From the NCBI GenBank assembly GCA_963971535.1, contig OZ020592.1, forward strand, positions 127,906,166-127,970,165: 64,000 nucleotides of DNA, given 5' to 3'. Numbering within the stretch: position 1 is the stretch's first letter; every line of letters begins with the position of its first letter. The position numbers and the translations under genes were made by a program. Origin of the DNA: Notolepis coatsorum. Taxonomy: Eukaryota > Chordata > Actinopteri > Aulopiformes > Paralepididae. The notes beneath the pieces were generated by a model. That model was not told the origin of the DNA, did no database searches, and saw nothing but the letters and a program-made list of their open reading frames with translations. Shown here piece after piece: positions 1-11,062 of this stretch.

Positions 1-121
1 CTTCAATAGTCTTCCTTGTTGAAGCAAAACTGTGCTTTTTCTCGCCTCAGGCAGTGTTCTGACAGGGTCGGTCTACCCACGCCGAGCCCACCGGCAATCA
101 CCCGGCGTCACGACGAGCCCG

Positions 122-390
122 ATGGACGTGGCGGTGCCGGTGGAAATAATCAACCTGGAGACACTGTGGAGGGCTATTCAGGGATTCAGCACTAAATTGG
201 ATTCTAAGGTGGACCCCCATATACAACAACCTGGATGTAATCCAGACAAAACTGGACACTTTGGGGGGGATCACGTTTCCGAGCTGGAGACACGGGTCAG
301 TGCCACTGAAGATAATACACAGGATCAAATGAAGCGCATAAAACAGCTCGAAAAAAACGTGGATTATCTGCTCACAGAGAGAGAGAACGC
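122..390 (+). pseudogene. L1-type LINE ORF1, N-terminal coiled-coil fragment
   Basis: An ATG at 122 opens a frame of about 90 codons, rich in heptad-like spacing (SELETRVSATEDNTQDQMKR, then [12 protein letters not shown]). This looks like the coiled coil of an L1-type ORF1 protein, the RNA-binding trimer-forming chaperone of L1/Tx1 LINEs. The reading frame is open further upstream, but without an ATG. Directly after the coiled coil the gene runs into the 9-bp minisatellite. The C-terminal part of the same protein family resumes only at 5276, so the expected linker and most of the RRM-like domain are missing or replaced. Assignment comes from the coiled coil plus the matching C-terminal half on the other side. 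On its own this N-terminal piece would be hard to place. Confidence 0.55.
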
Positions 391-3300
391 ACCAGAGGCA
401 CCAGAGGGACCAGAGGCACCAGAGGGACCAGAGGGACCAGAGGCACCAGAGGCACCAGAGGGACCAGAGGGACCAGAGGCACCAGAGGGACCAGAGGGAC
501 CAGAGGGACCAGAGGGACCAGAGGGACCAGAGGCACCAGAGGGACCAGAGGCACCAGAGGGACCAGAGGGACCAGAGGGACCAGAGGGACCAGAGGGACC
601 AGAGGCACCAGAGGGACCAGAGGGACCAGAGGGACCAGAGGGACCAGAGGCACCAGAGGGACCAGAGGCACCAGAGGGACCAGAGGGACCAGAGGCACCA
701 GAGGCACCAGAGGGACCAGAGGGACCAGAGGGACCAGAGGCACCAGAGGGACCAGAGGGACCAGAGGGACCAGCCAGAGGGACCAGAGGGACCAGAGGGA
801 CCAGAGGGACCAGAGGCACCAGAGGGACCAGAGGCACCAGAGGCACCAGAGGGACCAGAGGCACCAGAGGCACCAGAGGGACCAGAGGGACCAGAGGGAC
901 CAGAGGCACCAGAGGGACCAGAGGCACCAGAGGCACCAGAGGGACCAGAGGCACCAGAGGCACCAGAGGCACCAGAGGGACCAGAGGGACCAGAGGCACC
1001 AGAGGGACCAGAGGCACCAGAGGGACCAGAGGGACCAGAGGGACCAGAGGGACCAGAGGGACCAGAGGGACCAGAGGGACCAGAGGGACCAGAGGGACCA
1101 GAGGGACCAGAGGCACCAGAGGCACCAGAGGCACCAGAGGGACCAGAGGGACCAGAGGGACCAGAGGGACCAGAGGCACCAGAGGGACCAGAGGGACCAG
1201 AGGGACCAGAGGCACCAGAGGGACCAGAGGGACCAGCCAGAGGGACCAGAGGGACCAGAGGCACCAGAGGGACCAGAGGGACCAGCCAGAGGGACCAGAG
1301 GCACCAGAGGGACCAGAGGGACCAGAGGGACCGGACCAGAGGCACCAGAGGAACCAGAGGGACCGGACCAGAGGGACCAGAGGGACCAGAGGGACCAGAG
1401 GCACCAGAGGCACCAGAGGGACCAGAGGCACCAGAGGGACCAGAGGGACCAGAGGGACCAGAGGCACCAGAGGGACCAGAGGCACCAGAGGGACCAGAGG
1501 GACCAGAGGGACCAGAGGGACCAGAGGGACCAGAGGGACCAGAGGGACCAGAGGCACCAGAGGCACCAGAGGGACCAGAGGGACCAGAGGGACCAGAGGC
1601 ACCAGAGGGACCAGAGGGACCAGCCAGAGGGACCAGAGGCACCAGAGGGACCAGAGGGACCAGAGGCACCAGAGGGACCAGAGGGACCAGAGGGACCAGC
1701 CAGAGGGACCAGAGGGACCAGAGGGACCAGAGGGACCAGAGGCACCAGAGGGACCAGAGGGACCAGAGGGACCAGAGGCACCAGAGGGACCAGAGGGACC
1801 AGAGGCACCAGAGGCACCAGAGGCACCAGAGGGACCGGACCAGAGGGACCAGAGGGACCAGAGGGACCAGAGGGACCAGAGGCACCAGAGGCACCAGAGG
1901 AACCAGAGGGACCGGACCAGAGGGACCAGAGGGACCAGAGGGACCAGAGACACCAGAGGGACCAGAGGGACCAGAGGGACCAGAGGGACCAGAGGGACCA
2001 GAGGGACCAGAGGGACCAGAGGGACCAGAGGGACCAGAGGGACCAGAGGGACCAGAGGGACCAGAGGGACCAGAGGGACCAGAGGGACCAGAGGAACCAG
2101 AGGGACCGGAGGGACCGGAGGGACCAGAGGGACCAGAGGCACCAGATGCACCAGAGGGACCAGAGGGACCAGAGGCACCAGATGCACCAGAGGGACCAGA
2201 GGGACCAGAGGGACCAGAGGCACCAGATGCACCAGAGGGACCAGAGGGACCAGAGGGACCAGAGGCACCAGAGGGACCAGAGGGACCAGAGGGACCAGAG
2301 GGACCAGAGGGACCAGAGGGACCAGAGGCACCAGAGGGACCAGAGGGACCGGACCAGAGGGACCAGAGGGACCAGAGGGACCAGAGGGACCAGAGGGACC
2401 AGAGGGACCAGAGGGACCAGAGGCACCAGAGGGACCAGAGGCACCAGAGGGACCAGAGGGACCAGAGGGACCAGAGGGACCAGAGGGACCAGAGGGACCA
2501 GAGGGACCAGAGGGACCAGAGGGACCAGAGGCACCAGAGGGACCAGAGGGACCAGAGGGACCAGAGGGACCAGAGGCACCAGAGGGACCAGAGGGACCAG
2601 AGGGACCAGAGGCACCAGAGGCACCAGAGGCACCAGAGGGACCAGAGGCACCAGAGGGACCAGAGGGACCAGAGGCACCAGAGGCACCAGAGGGACCAGA
2701 GGGACCAGAGGCACCAGAGGGACCAGAGGGACCAGAGGGACCAGAGGGACCAGAGGCACCAGAGGGACCAGAGGCACCAGAGGGACCAGAGGGACCAGAG
2801 GCACCAGAGGCACCAGAGGGACCAGAGGGACCAGAGGGACCAGAGGCACCAGAGGCACCAGAGGGACCAGAGGCACCAGAGGCACCAGAGGGACCAGAGG
2901 GACCAGAGGGACCAGAGGCACCAGAGGGACCAGAGGCACCAGAGGGACCAGAGGGACCAGAGGGACCAGAGGCACCAGAGGCACCAGAGGGACCAGAGGC
3001 ACCAGAGGCACCAGAGGCACCAGAGGCACCAGAGGGACCAGAGGCACCAGAGGCACCAGAGGCACCAGAGGGACCAGAGGGACCAGAGGCACCAGAGGGA
3101 CCAGAGGCACCAGAGGGACCAGAGGGACCAGAGGGACCAGAGGGACCAGAGGGACCAGAGGGACCAGAGGGACCAGAGGGACCAGAGGGACCAGAGGGAC
3201 CAGAGGGACCAGAGGGACCAGAGGCACCAGAGGCACCAGAGGCACCAGAGGGACCAGAGGGACCGGACCAGAGGGACCAGAGGGACCAGAGGGACCAGAG

Positions 3301-5275
3301 GGACCAGAGGGACCAGAGGGACCAGAGGGACCAGAGGCACCAGAGGGACCAGAGGGACCAGAGGGACCAGAGGCACCAGAGGCACCAGAGGCACCAGAGG
3401 GACCAGAGGGACCAGCCAGAGGGACCAGAGGGACCAGAGGCACCAGAGGGACCAGAGGGACCAGCCAGAGGGACCAGAGGCACCAGAGGGACCAGAGGGA
3501 CCAGAGGGACCGGACCAGAGGCACCAGAGGAACCAGAGGGACCGGACCAGAGGGACCAGAGGGACCAGAGGGACCAGAGGCACCAGAGGCACCAGAGGGA
3601 CCAGAGGGACCAGAGGCACCAGAGGGACCAGAGGGACCAGAGGGACCAGAGGCACCAGAGGGACCAGAGGCACCAGAGGGACCAGAGGGACCAGAGGGAC
3701 CAGAGGGACCAGAGGGACCAGAGGGACCAGAGGGACCAGAGGCACCAGAGGCACCAGAGGGACCAGAGGGACCAGAGGGACCAGAGGCACCAGAGGGACC
3801 AGAGGGACCAGCCAGAGGGACCAGAGGCACCAGAGGGACCAGAGGGACCAGAGGCACCAGAGGGACCAGAGGGACCAGAGGGACCAGCCAGAGGGACCAG
3901 AGGGACCAGAGGGACCAGAGGGACCAGAGGGACCAGAGGGACCAGAGGGACCAGAGGGACCAGCCAGAGGGACCAGAGGGACCAGAGGGACCAGAGGGAC
4001 CAGAGGCACCAGAGGGACCAGAGGGACCAGAGGGACCAGAGGCACCAGAGGGACCAGAGGGACCAGAGGCACCAGAGGCACCAGAGGAACCAGAGGGACC
4101 GGACCAGAGGGACCAGAGGGACCAGAGGGACCAGAGACACCAGAGGGACCAGAGGGACCAGAGGGACCAGAGGGACCAGAGGGACCAGAGGGACCAGAGG
4201 GACCAGAGGGACCAGAGGGACCAGAGGGACCAGAGGGACCAGAGGCACCAGAGGGACCAGAGGGACCAGAGGGACCAGAGGAACCAGAGGGACCGGAGGG
4301 ACCGGAGGGACCAGAGGGACCAGAGGCACCAGATGCACCAGAGGGACCAGAGGGACCAGAGGCACCAGATGCACCAGAGGGACCAGAGGGACCAGAGGGA
4401 CCAGAGGCACCAGATGCACCAGAGGGACCAGAGGGACCAGAGGGACCAGAGGCACCAGAGGGACCAGAGGGACCAGAGGGACCAGAGGGACCAGAGGGAC
4501 CAGAGGGACCAGAGGCACCAGAGGGACCAGAGGGACCGGACCAGAGGGACCAGAGGGACCAGAGGGACCAGAGGGACCAGAGGGACCAGAGGGACCAGAG
4601 GGACCAGAGGCACCAGAGGGACCAGAGGCACCAGAGGGACCAGAGGGACCAGAGGGACCAGAGGGACCAGAGGGACCAGAGGGACCAGAGGGACCAGAGG
4701 GACCAGAGGGACCAGAGGCACCAGAGGGACCAGAGGGACCAGAGGGACCAGAGGGACCAGAGGCACCAGAGGGACCAGAGGGACCAGAGGGACCAGAGGC
4801 ACCAGAGGCACCAGAGGGACCAGAGGGACCAGAGGCACCAGAGGCACCAGAGGGACCAGAGGGACCAGAGGGACCAGAGGGACCAGAGGCACCAGAGGGA
4901 CCAGAGGCACCAGAGGGACCAGAGGGACCAGAGGCACCAGAGGGACCAGAGGGACCAGAGGGACCAGAGGGACCAGAGGCACCAGAGGCACCAGAGGCAC
5001 CAGAGGGACCAGAGGGACCAGAGGGACCAGAGGGACCAGAGGGACCAGAGGGACCAGAGGCACCAGAGGGACCAGAGGCACCAGAGGGACCAGAGGGACC
5101 AGAGGCACCAGAGGGACCAGAGGGACCAGAGGGACCAGAGGGACCAGAGGGACCAGAGGGACCAGAGGGACCAGAGGGACCAGAGGGACCAGAGGGACCA
5201 GAGGGACCAGCCAGAGGCACCAGAGGGACCAGAGGGACCAGAGGGACCAGAGGGACCAGAGGCACCAGAGGCACC
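391..5275 (+). repeat. 4.9-kb minisatellite, 9-bp unit ACCAGAGGG/ACCAGAGGC
   Basis: About 540 tandem copies of a 9-bp unit alternate between ACCAGAGGG and ACCAGAGGC, with rarer variants (ACCAGAGGA, ACCAGATGC, ACCAGAGAC). The plus strand is almost free of T: the T's I noticed lie in ATGC variants near 2147-2228 and their counterparts near 4334-4416. Since 9 is a multiple of 3, long frames stay open on both strands (PEG/PEA, RGT and DQR repeats, and antisense equivalents). Junctions of 13 nt (ACCAGCCAGAGGG) and 5 nt (ACCGG) shift the frame by 4, so these frames are by-products and not evidence of a protein. Internal blocks repeat at an offset of 2179-2187 bp. Confidence 0.97.
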
Positions 5276-5629
5276 GCAAGAGAGACACCAACCCCAGACA
5301 TCGGCACATCCTCATTAAATTCTACAGGTACCAGGATAGAGCCAGGATCATGAGTCTTGCTAGAGAAAAGAAGGACTTGCTTTACATGGGAAATCGTGTC
5401 TATATTTTCCCCCGACTACAGTGAGGCAATGCATGACAAACGCCGAAGTTTCATCACCACCGTAAAGAAGAAGAAACTGCGGGAAATGGGGTTGGAGTAC
5501 GCCCCCCTGCGTGGCAGTACACTTGGAGTGAAGATGGATGGCAAATGGAAGAAGTTCAACTCTCACGAGGAGGCAGAGGCCGTCTTGCTGCCATCATCGG
5601 TGAACTCTTCCCTGAATTCGACAGGATAA
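5276..5629 (+). pseudogene. L1-type LINE ORF1, C-terminal fragment (frameshifted)
   Basis: After the minisatellite, one frame reads [20 protein letters not shown] then KKDLLYMGNRVYIF. This is the end of the RRM-like domain and the start of the C-terminal domain of L1 ORF1 proteins (Transposase_22 type). The match moves to another frame at a C run near 5408-5414 and continues as FSPDYSEAMHDKRRSF, KKKKLREMGLEYAPLRGSTL and KWKKFNSHEEAEAVL to a stop at 5627-5629. ORF1 of this family binds LINE RNA and assists target-primed reverse transcription. The frameshift and the loss of the middle of the protein make this a dead copy. No ORF2 follows; a Rex1-like 3' tail begins about 130 bp later. Confidence 0.8.
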
Positions 5630-5756
5630 ACAAACCAGAGAACTGAGTGAGTGTTTACTAAAGTGTCCCTTCAATGTGGAGACATCGTTTGTCAGTCCTT
5701 GATTTATTGTCAAATCTGTAAATGACAGTCCTTGTCCCGAACTCTCAAAGCTGTAT

Positions 5757-6159
5757 ATGAGCTCAGCCTATAAAGGGGCGATTAATATATATTATATATA
5801 TATATATATTCTCTCCCCGCCGTATGTATATTTCTCTCCCACCCACCCACCCCCTCCTAATGTAACAGTCCCCTCCCGATCATATGTATATATATATACT
5901 CTGTCAGGATCTATGGGTAACAGTACTGTATATTTGAATATGTCACAAATGTATCAGGTATACTAAATACCTGTATGTCCCTATGCCATAAATGTCATGT
6001 ATGTTGAGTATGTCATAAATGTCACTATGAGTGGAAAATGGTGGACCCTGATGTAAACAAGACAAATGTCTTTCTCAGGTCTGCATCCCCTTATTAACAA
6101 TTGTGTGTATTGAGCCGTACTGTATTGTACCCATTCTGCAATCTGTTAAATAAAGTTTT
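5757..6159 (+). mobile_element. Rex1/CR1-like LINE 3' UTR and tail (copy 1 of 9)
   Basis: The last ~140 bp match other copies in the window, sharing GGACCCTGATGTAAACAAGA, CTGCATCCCCTTA, ACCCATTCTGCAATCTGTTA and AATAAAGTTTTCA. Upstream lies a C-rich stretch (CCCACCCACC) also present in the copy at 57020-57612. There a coding C-terminus precedes it. No coding sequence remains here. The element ends in a tetranucleotide array, as CR1/Rex1-type LINEs end in short tandem repeats and not poly(A). The 5' boundary is approximate. Confidence 0.7.
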
Positions 6160-6254
6160 CATTCATTCATTCATTCATTCATTCATTCATTCATTCATTC
6201 ATTCATTCATTCATTCATTCATTCATTCATTCATTCATTCATTCATTCATTCAT
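6160..6254 (+). repeat. (ATTC)n microsatellite, LINE 3' terminus
   Basis: About 23-24 uninterrupted copies of ATTC directly follow the Rex1-like tail. Other copies end in (AATC)n or, on the minus strand, (GAAT)n, so the array is the expanded 3' terminus of the element. Confidence 0.95.
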
Positions 6255-6519
6255 ACATCTGTGTCTCTCTACCTACAGTATCTGTCTCTGCCTCTTTGTC
6301 TCTATACCTCTGTTTCTCTACATCTGTGTCTCTCTACCTATCTGTCTCTATATATGTGTTTCTCTACATCTGTGTCTCTACCTATCTGTCTCTATATATG
6401 TGTTTCTCTACATCTGTATCTCTCTACCTATCTGTCTCTATATATGTGTTTCTCTACATCTGTGTCTCTCTACCTATCTGTCTCTCCTTTTTTCTCTACT
6501 CCTGTCTCTCCTCTCTCTC

Positions 6520-6593
<74 letters not shown>

Positions 6594-6606
6594 CCTCTCC
6601 TACCTT
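6255..6606 (+). repeat. ~45-bp pyrimidine-rich minisatellite grading into (CT)n
   Basis: Roughly four imperfect units of about 45 bp (CTCTACATCTGTGTCTCTCT, ACCTATCTGTCTCTATATAT) span 6255-6490. They lead into a nearly pure CT tract at about 6520-6598. The serine/leucine frames across it are low-complexity by-products. Confidence 0.85.
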
Positions 6607-6708
6607 TCCTGTGTCCTCATCCTCCCTCTGTCCTCATCCTCCCTCTTGCCTCCTTGTGCCTTTCCGGTAAATTAGACCAACGCAGTCTCCCCCTCCATTT
6701 CCTATTTG

Positions 6709-6908
6709 NNNNNNNNNNNNNNNNNNNNNNNNNNNNNNNNNNNNNNNNNNNNNNNNNNNNNNNNNNNNNNNNNNNNNNNNNNNNNNNNNNNNNNNNNNNN
6801 NNNNNNNNNNNNNNNNNNNNNNNNNNNNNNNNNNNNNNNNNNNNNNNNNNNNNNNNNNNNNNNNNNNNNNNNNNNNNNNNNNNNNNNNNNNNNNNNNNNN
6901 NNNNNNNN
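6709..6908. other. assembly gap, exactly 200 N
   Basis: A run of 200 N. The round length suggests a scaffolding placeholder of unknown true size. It directly follows the CT-rich repeat, a common place for assemblies to break. Confidence 1.
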
Positions 6909-7789
6909 CACCCATGCAGATGGACAGGCCGGCATGGGGATTGGAACTGAGGCAACAATATGGAGCAGTTTAATGGACAGACTGAACTGGGGGATGGAGA
7001 GGGATCCAATGGCTGCACTGTATACTGTCACTCTTAGTCAATAGATCCCTGCAACAATGCTTAGTCCAATCCTAGCCTATAGAGCTCTGCTATCTGCAGG
7101 GCCTGGCATTGGTACTGCCACCACTGCAGTGCACATTCCCTTAGTAGGCCATGCCTGAAGCCAGTGGAGTGCCCTAGTTGGGGAAACCCAAATATTTGTG
7201 GTTGTTAAATTCCTTCTCTGCGCAGTTGTGAGGAAACATGTGGGAGATAACGTTTCTGTGTTGCAACTGTAACAGGCTGTAAAACCTCTGTAGCTCACTG
7301 CTACCGCTAGCCATTGGTTTAGATGAGGAATGTCATGGGGCTATCCCATGCACTATAATGGTTGCCTGAGTCTTAATTGGTTTAGCCATGGTCCCCACAT
7401 GTGGTCCTGCTACCAAACATTTAGCTTAGGCTTTTTGGCATTGTTTGTTTTGTAGGTAGGTACTGGTAAAAACCCAGGCACAGAAGACAAACACCTTCTG
7501 TTAAATCATAATGTGTTATATAAACTGTTAACAAATACCCTTTGTCTGATGCTCCCACTTGGTTCCTTGTAGAATCTCTGGCTGCCCAACCAGAACTGGG
7601 AGAGGCCAAAGCCTTTTCTGAAGGGGAGATTTGGAAGGAACCAAGTGTGGTAGAGTACAGGGGGGGGGGGGGGTAAATGATAGAAAGGGAATAGACTTTA
7701 AAAGTGCCCTAAACACTATTTGGTGTTTGTAATGATAGGTCGGTATGAAATAATGTATCCAATGTGTACAGAATTATTAAAATTGAGAA
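6909..7789. other. no gene recognised
   Basis: Only short unremarkable frames are present and no domain was recognised. There is a 14-G run at 7660-7673. Nothing else is supported. Confidence 0.6.
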
Positions 7790-8120
7790 GTAATGTCTGT
7801 GCTCCTTGATTGATTGTATGTGATTTGGGTTTGTCCCTGTAGGAGGAGCTTCCAGGATAAAGCCTGGGATAGAAGCTCCTCTGGAAAGAGAAGTAGAAGC
7901 AGGCTTGGAAGAGAGACACAGCCGTGCTGGAGCTAGTTCCCATAGCCAAGGGCCTAGTTGTTGCGTGATATTTAGTTTGTATGAAAAGTTGTATAGTTTG
8001 GTATTTTTTGCTCGCATTTCCAAATGGCATTTATTTATATGTAAATGCTACGTTTTGTAATTAGTTGTGCTGCAGCCTGTTTTTTCACTGGTGAATAAAA
8101 GAGAAGAATAAAAACCAACC
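7790..8120 (+). repeat. unclassified repeat-like segment with poly(A) signals
   Basis: An imperfect hairpin (AGGAGCTTCCAGG with CCTGGGATAGAAGCTCCT, about 7840-7882) is followed by AT-rich DNA. Two AATAAA hexamers follow near 8094 and 8107. This could be the end of an LTR or another retroelement, but no partner copy or TSD is visible. Confidence 0.25.
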
Positions 8121-8175
8121 ACCGGGTGATGACAACCTGCCACTGACTATGTTTTTCCACTGCTTGGCCACATCC

Positions 8176-8460
8176 TCACAACCAACTATCTCTATACCAT
8201 CTATATCTACACCACCTATCTATATACCATATATCTCTATACCATCTATCTCTACGCCATCTATCTCTACACCATCTATCTCTACGCCATCTATCTCTAC
8301 ACCATCTATCTCTACGCCATCTATCTCTACACCATCTATCTCTACACAATCTATCTCTACACCATCTATCTCTACACAATCTATCTCTACACCATCTATC
8401 ACTACACCATCTATCTCTACACCATCTATCTCTACACCATCTATGCCTACACCACATACT
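8176..8460 (+). repeat. 15-bp minisatellite (CTATCTCTACACCAT)n
   Basis: About 18 copies of CTATCTCTACACCAT with ACG, ACA and CAC variants. Because 15 is divisible by 3 the array is open in several frames (PSIST repeats). The frame has no homology outside the array and is judged non-coding. Confidence 0.95.
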
Positions 8461-8933
8461 GTATCTCCATACCGTGTATCTCCATACCATCTGGCTGCAC
8501 AGTATACTTCAGTGTGTCCTACAGTGCAGGTTCTTGGGTTCATTGTCGCTGGAGCAGCCTTGGGGCAGGCGAGGGACATAGAGCTAAGTAGCGGAAAGAA
8601 GTGTTGCATGCAAAATGCATGCAGTCATTCTGCGGAGCGTCCTCTCATCCGGGCCCTGTGAGTGTGATACTGCGCTGAGGCCAGACAGTCACGCTTCACT
8701 GCTTCTCGCTAAGCAACGTGATTTGTTACTGCAATTTGACTACTAATTCACTTATGTAGCGATGTGCCGTCATATTGAAGTATTTTTCTTCATGACGTGT
8801 ACCATCGTAAAATACTACTACAGCGATGTGCTGGAGGACGACGCAAGCGGATGGCATGGGGTGTCACGTCTACTCTCCTCTCAAGGCTGCAACCGACAAC
8901 GAGGATCCGGAATGATTCGGCAAAGAGAGGACG
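8461..8933. other. no gene recognised
   Basis: Low-copy-looking sequence between two minisatellites. There is a small palindrome TGCATGCAAAATGCATGCA at about 8605-8623. No coding or mobile-element signature was found. Confidence 0.55.
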
Positions 8934-10745
8934 GGAGAGACGAATAAACAGAGAGGACAGGAGAGACGAATAAAGAGAGGACGGGAGAGACGAATAAACA
9001 GAGAGGACAGGAGAGACGAATAAAGAGAGGACAGGAGAGACAAATAAACAGAGAGGACGGGAGAGACGAATAAACAGAGAGGACAGGAGAGACGAATAAA
9101 GAGAGGACGGGAGAGACGAATAAACAGAGAGGACAGGAGAGACGAATAAAGAGAGGACAGGAGAGACAAATAAACAGAGAGGACGGGAGAGACAAATAAA
9201 CAGAGAGGCGGGAGAGACAAATAAACAGAGGACGGGAGAGAAGAATAAACAGAGAGGACAGGAGAGACGAATAAACAGAGAAGACGGGAGAGAAGAATAA
9301 ACAGAGAGGACGGGAGAGAAGAATAAACAGAGAAGACGGGAGAGAAGAATAAACAGAGAGGACGGGAGAGAAGAATAAACAGAGAGGATGGGAGAGACAA
9401 ATAAACAGAGGACGGGAGAGACAAATAAACAGAGAGGACGGGAGAGAAGAATAAACAGAGGAGGGGAGAGATGAATAAACAGAGAGGACAGGAGAGAAGA
9501 ATAAACAGAGAGGACGGGAGAGACAAATAAACAGAGAGGACAGGAGAGAAGAATAAACAGAGAGGACGGGAGAGAAGAATAAACAGAGAGGACGGGAGAG
9601 TAGAATAAACAGAGAGGACGGGAGAGAAGAATAAACAGAGAGGACAGGAGAGACGAATAAACAGAGAGGACGGGAGAGAAGAATAAACAGAGAGGACAGG
9701 AGAGACGAATAAACAGAGAGGACGGGAGAGACAAATAAACAGAGAGGACGGGAGAGATGAATAAACAGAGAGGAGGGGAGAGACGAATAAACAGAGAGGA
9801 GGGGAGAGAAGAATAAAAGGAGAGGACAGGAGAGACGAATAAACAGAGAGGACATGAGAGAAGAATAAACAGAGAGGACAGGAGAGACAAATAAACAGAG
9901 AGGACAGGAGAGATGAATAAACAGAGAGGAGGGGAGAGAAGAATAAACAGAGAGGACGGGAGAGACGAATAAACAGAGAGGACGGGAGAGACGAATAAAC
10001 AGAGAGGCGGGAGAGACAAATAAACAGAGAGGACAGGAGAGATGAATAAACAGAGAGGACAGGAGAGACGAATAAAGAGAGAGGACAGGAGAGAAGAATA
10101 AACAGAGAGGACAGGAGAGAAGAATAAACAGAGAGGACAGGAGAGATGAATAAACAGAGAGGACGGGAGAGACGAATAAACAGAGAGGACAGGAGAGACA
10201 AATAAACAGAGAGGACGGGAGAGACAAATAAACAGAGAGGACGGGAGAGAAGAATAAACAGAGAGGACGGGAGAGATGAATAAACAGAGAGGACAGGAGA
10301 GACAAATAAACAGAGAGGACAGGAGAGACAAATAAACAGAGAGGACGGGAGAGACAAATAAACAGAGAGGACAGGAGAGACGAATAAACAGAGAGGACAG
10401 GAGAGACAAATAAACAGAGAGGACAGGAGAGACAAATAAACAGAGAGGACAGGAGAGACAAATAAACAGAGAGGACAGGAGAGAAGAATAAACAGAGAGG
10501 ACAGGAGAGACAAATAAACAGAGAGGACGGGAGAGATTATTAAAAGGAGAGGACGGGAGAGATTATTAAAAGGAGAGGAGGGGAGAGACAAATAAACAGA
10601 GAGGACAGGAGAGACAAATAAACAAAGAGGACAGGAGAGACAAATAAACAGAGAGGACGGGAGAGAAGAATAAAAGGAGAGGACAGGAGAGACAAATAAA
10701 AAGAGAGGACAGGAGAGATGCATAAAAGGAGAGGACAGGAGAGAT
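8934..10745 (+). repeat. 26-bp minisatellite with an AATAAA in most units
   Basis: About 70 copies of a 26-bp unit of the form AGAGAGGACGGGAGAGACGA followed by ATAAAC. Point variants include GAC/GAA/CAA/TGA and GGACGGG/GGACAGG/GGAGGGG. Some units lack AC and are 24 bp. Most units contain the canonical polyadenylation hexamer AATAAA on the plus strand. Long leucine/serine frames on the minus strand are repeat artefacts, since the unit is not a multiple of 3 and all three frames are equally open. Confidence 0.97.
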
Positions 10746-11062
10746 TATTAAAAGGAGGCCAAGAAAAGACGGGAGAGACAAATAAAAGGAGATCAAGAAA
10801 AGACGGGATACGAATAAAAGGAGGGCAAGAAAGGATGGGAGATATGAATAAAAGGAGGGCAAGAGAGGACAGGAGAGATTAATAAAAGGAGGGCAAGAAA
10901 AGACAATTGAGATGAATAAAAGGAGGGCAAGAAAAGACAATAGATGAATAAAAGGAGGACAAGAAAAGATGGGAGAGACAAATAAAAGGAGGGCAAGAGA
11001 GGACAGGAGAGACAAATAAAAGGAGGGCAAGAAAAGACAGGAGAGAGGAATAAAAGAAGACA
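10746..11062 (+). repeat. degenerate extension of the 26-bp array, longer units
   Basis: About nine longer, diverged units (roughly 30-38 bp) combine AATAAAAGGAGGGCAAGAAA with GACGGGAGAGAC-like pieces. They are clearly related to the neighbouring array and probably mark its older edge. Confidence 0.85.

Noticed and set aside
32-5353. A 1773-residue PEG/RGT/DQR repeat protein, and comparable long minus-strand proteins
   Set aside because: A 9-bp unit keeps every frame open on both strands. Unit-size breaks of 4 bp switch the frame, and the same length of frame appears in antisense.
6101-6950. Leu/Ser-rich ORFs before the first gap
   Set aside because: They translate (ATTC)n and CT-rich repeats and run into N's.
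8149-8661. A PSIST-repeat surface-like protein
   Set aside because: It is the 15-bp minisatellite translated; nothing recognisable lies before or after.
8790-10723. Long minus-strand Leu/Ser/Pro-rich membrane-like proteins
   Set aside because: All three frames of the 26-bp minisatellite give the same kind of sequence; there is no start context or non-repeat domain.
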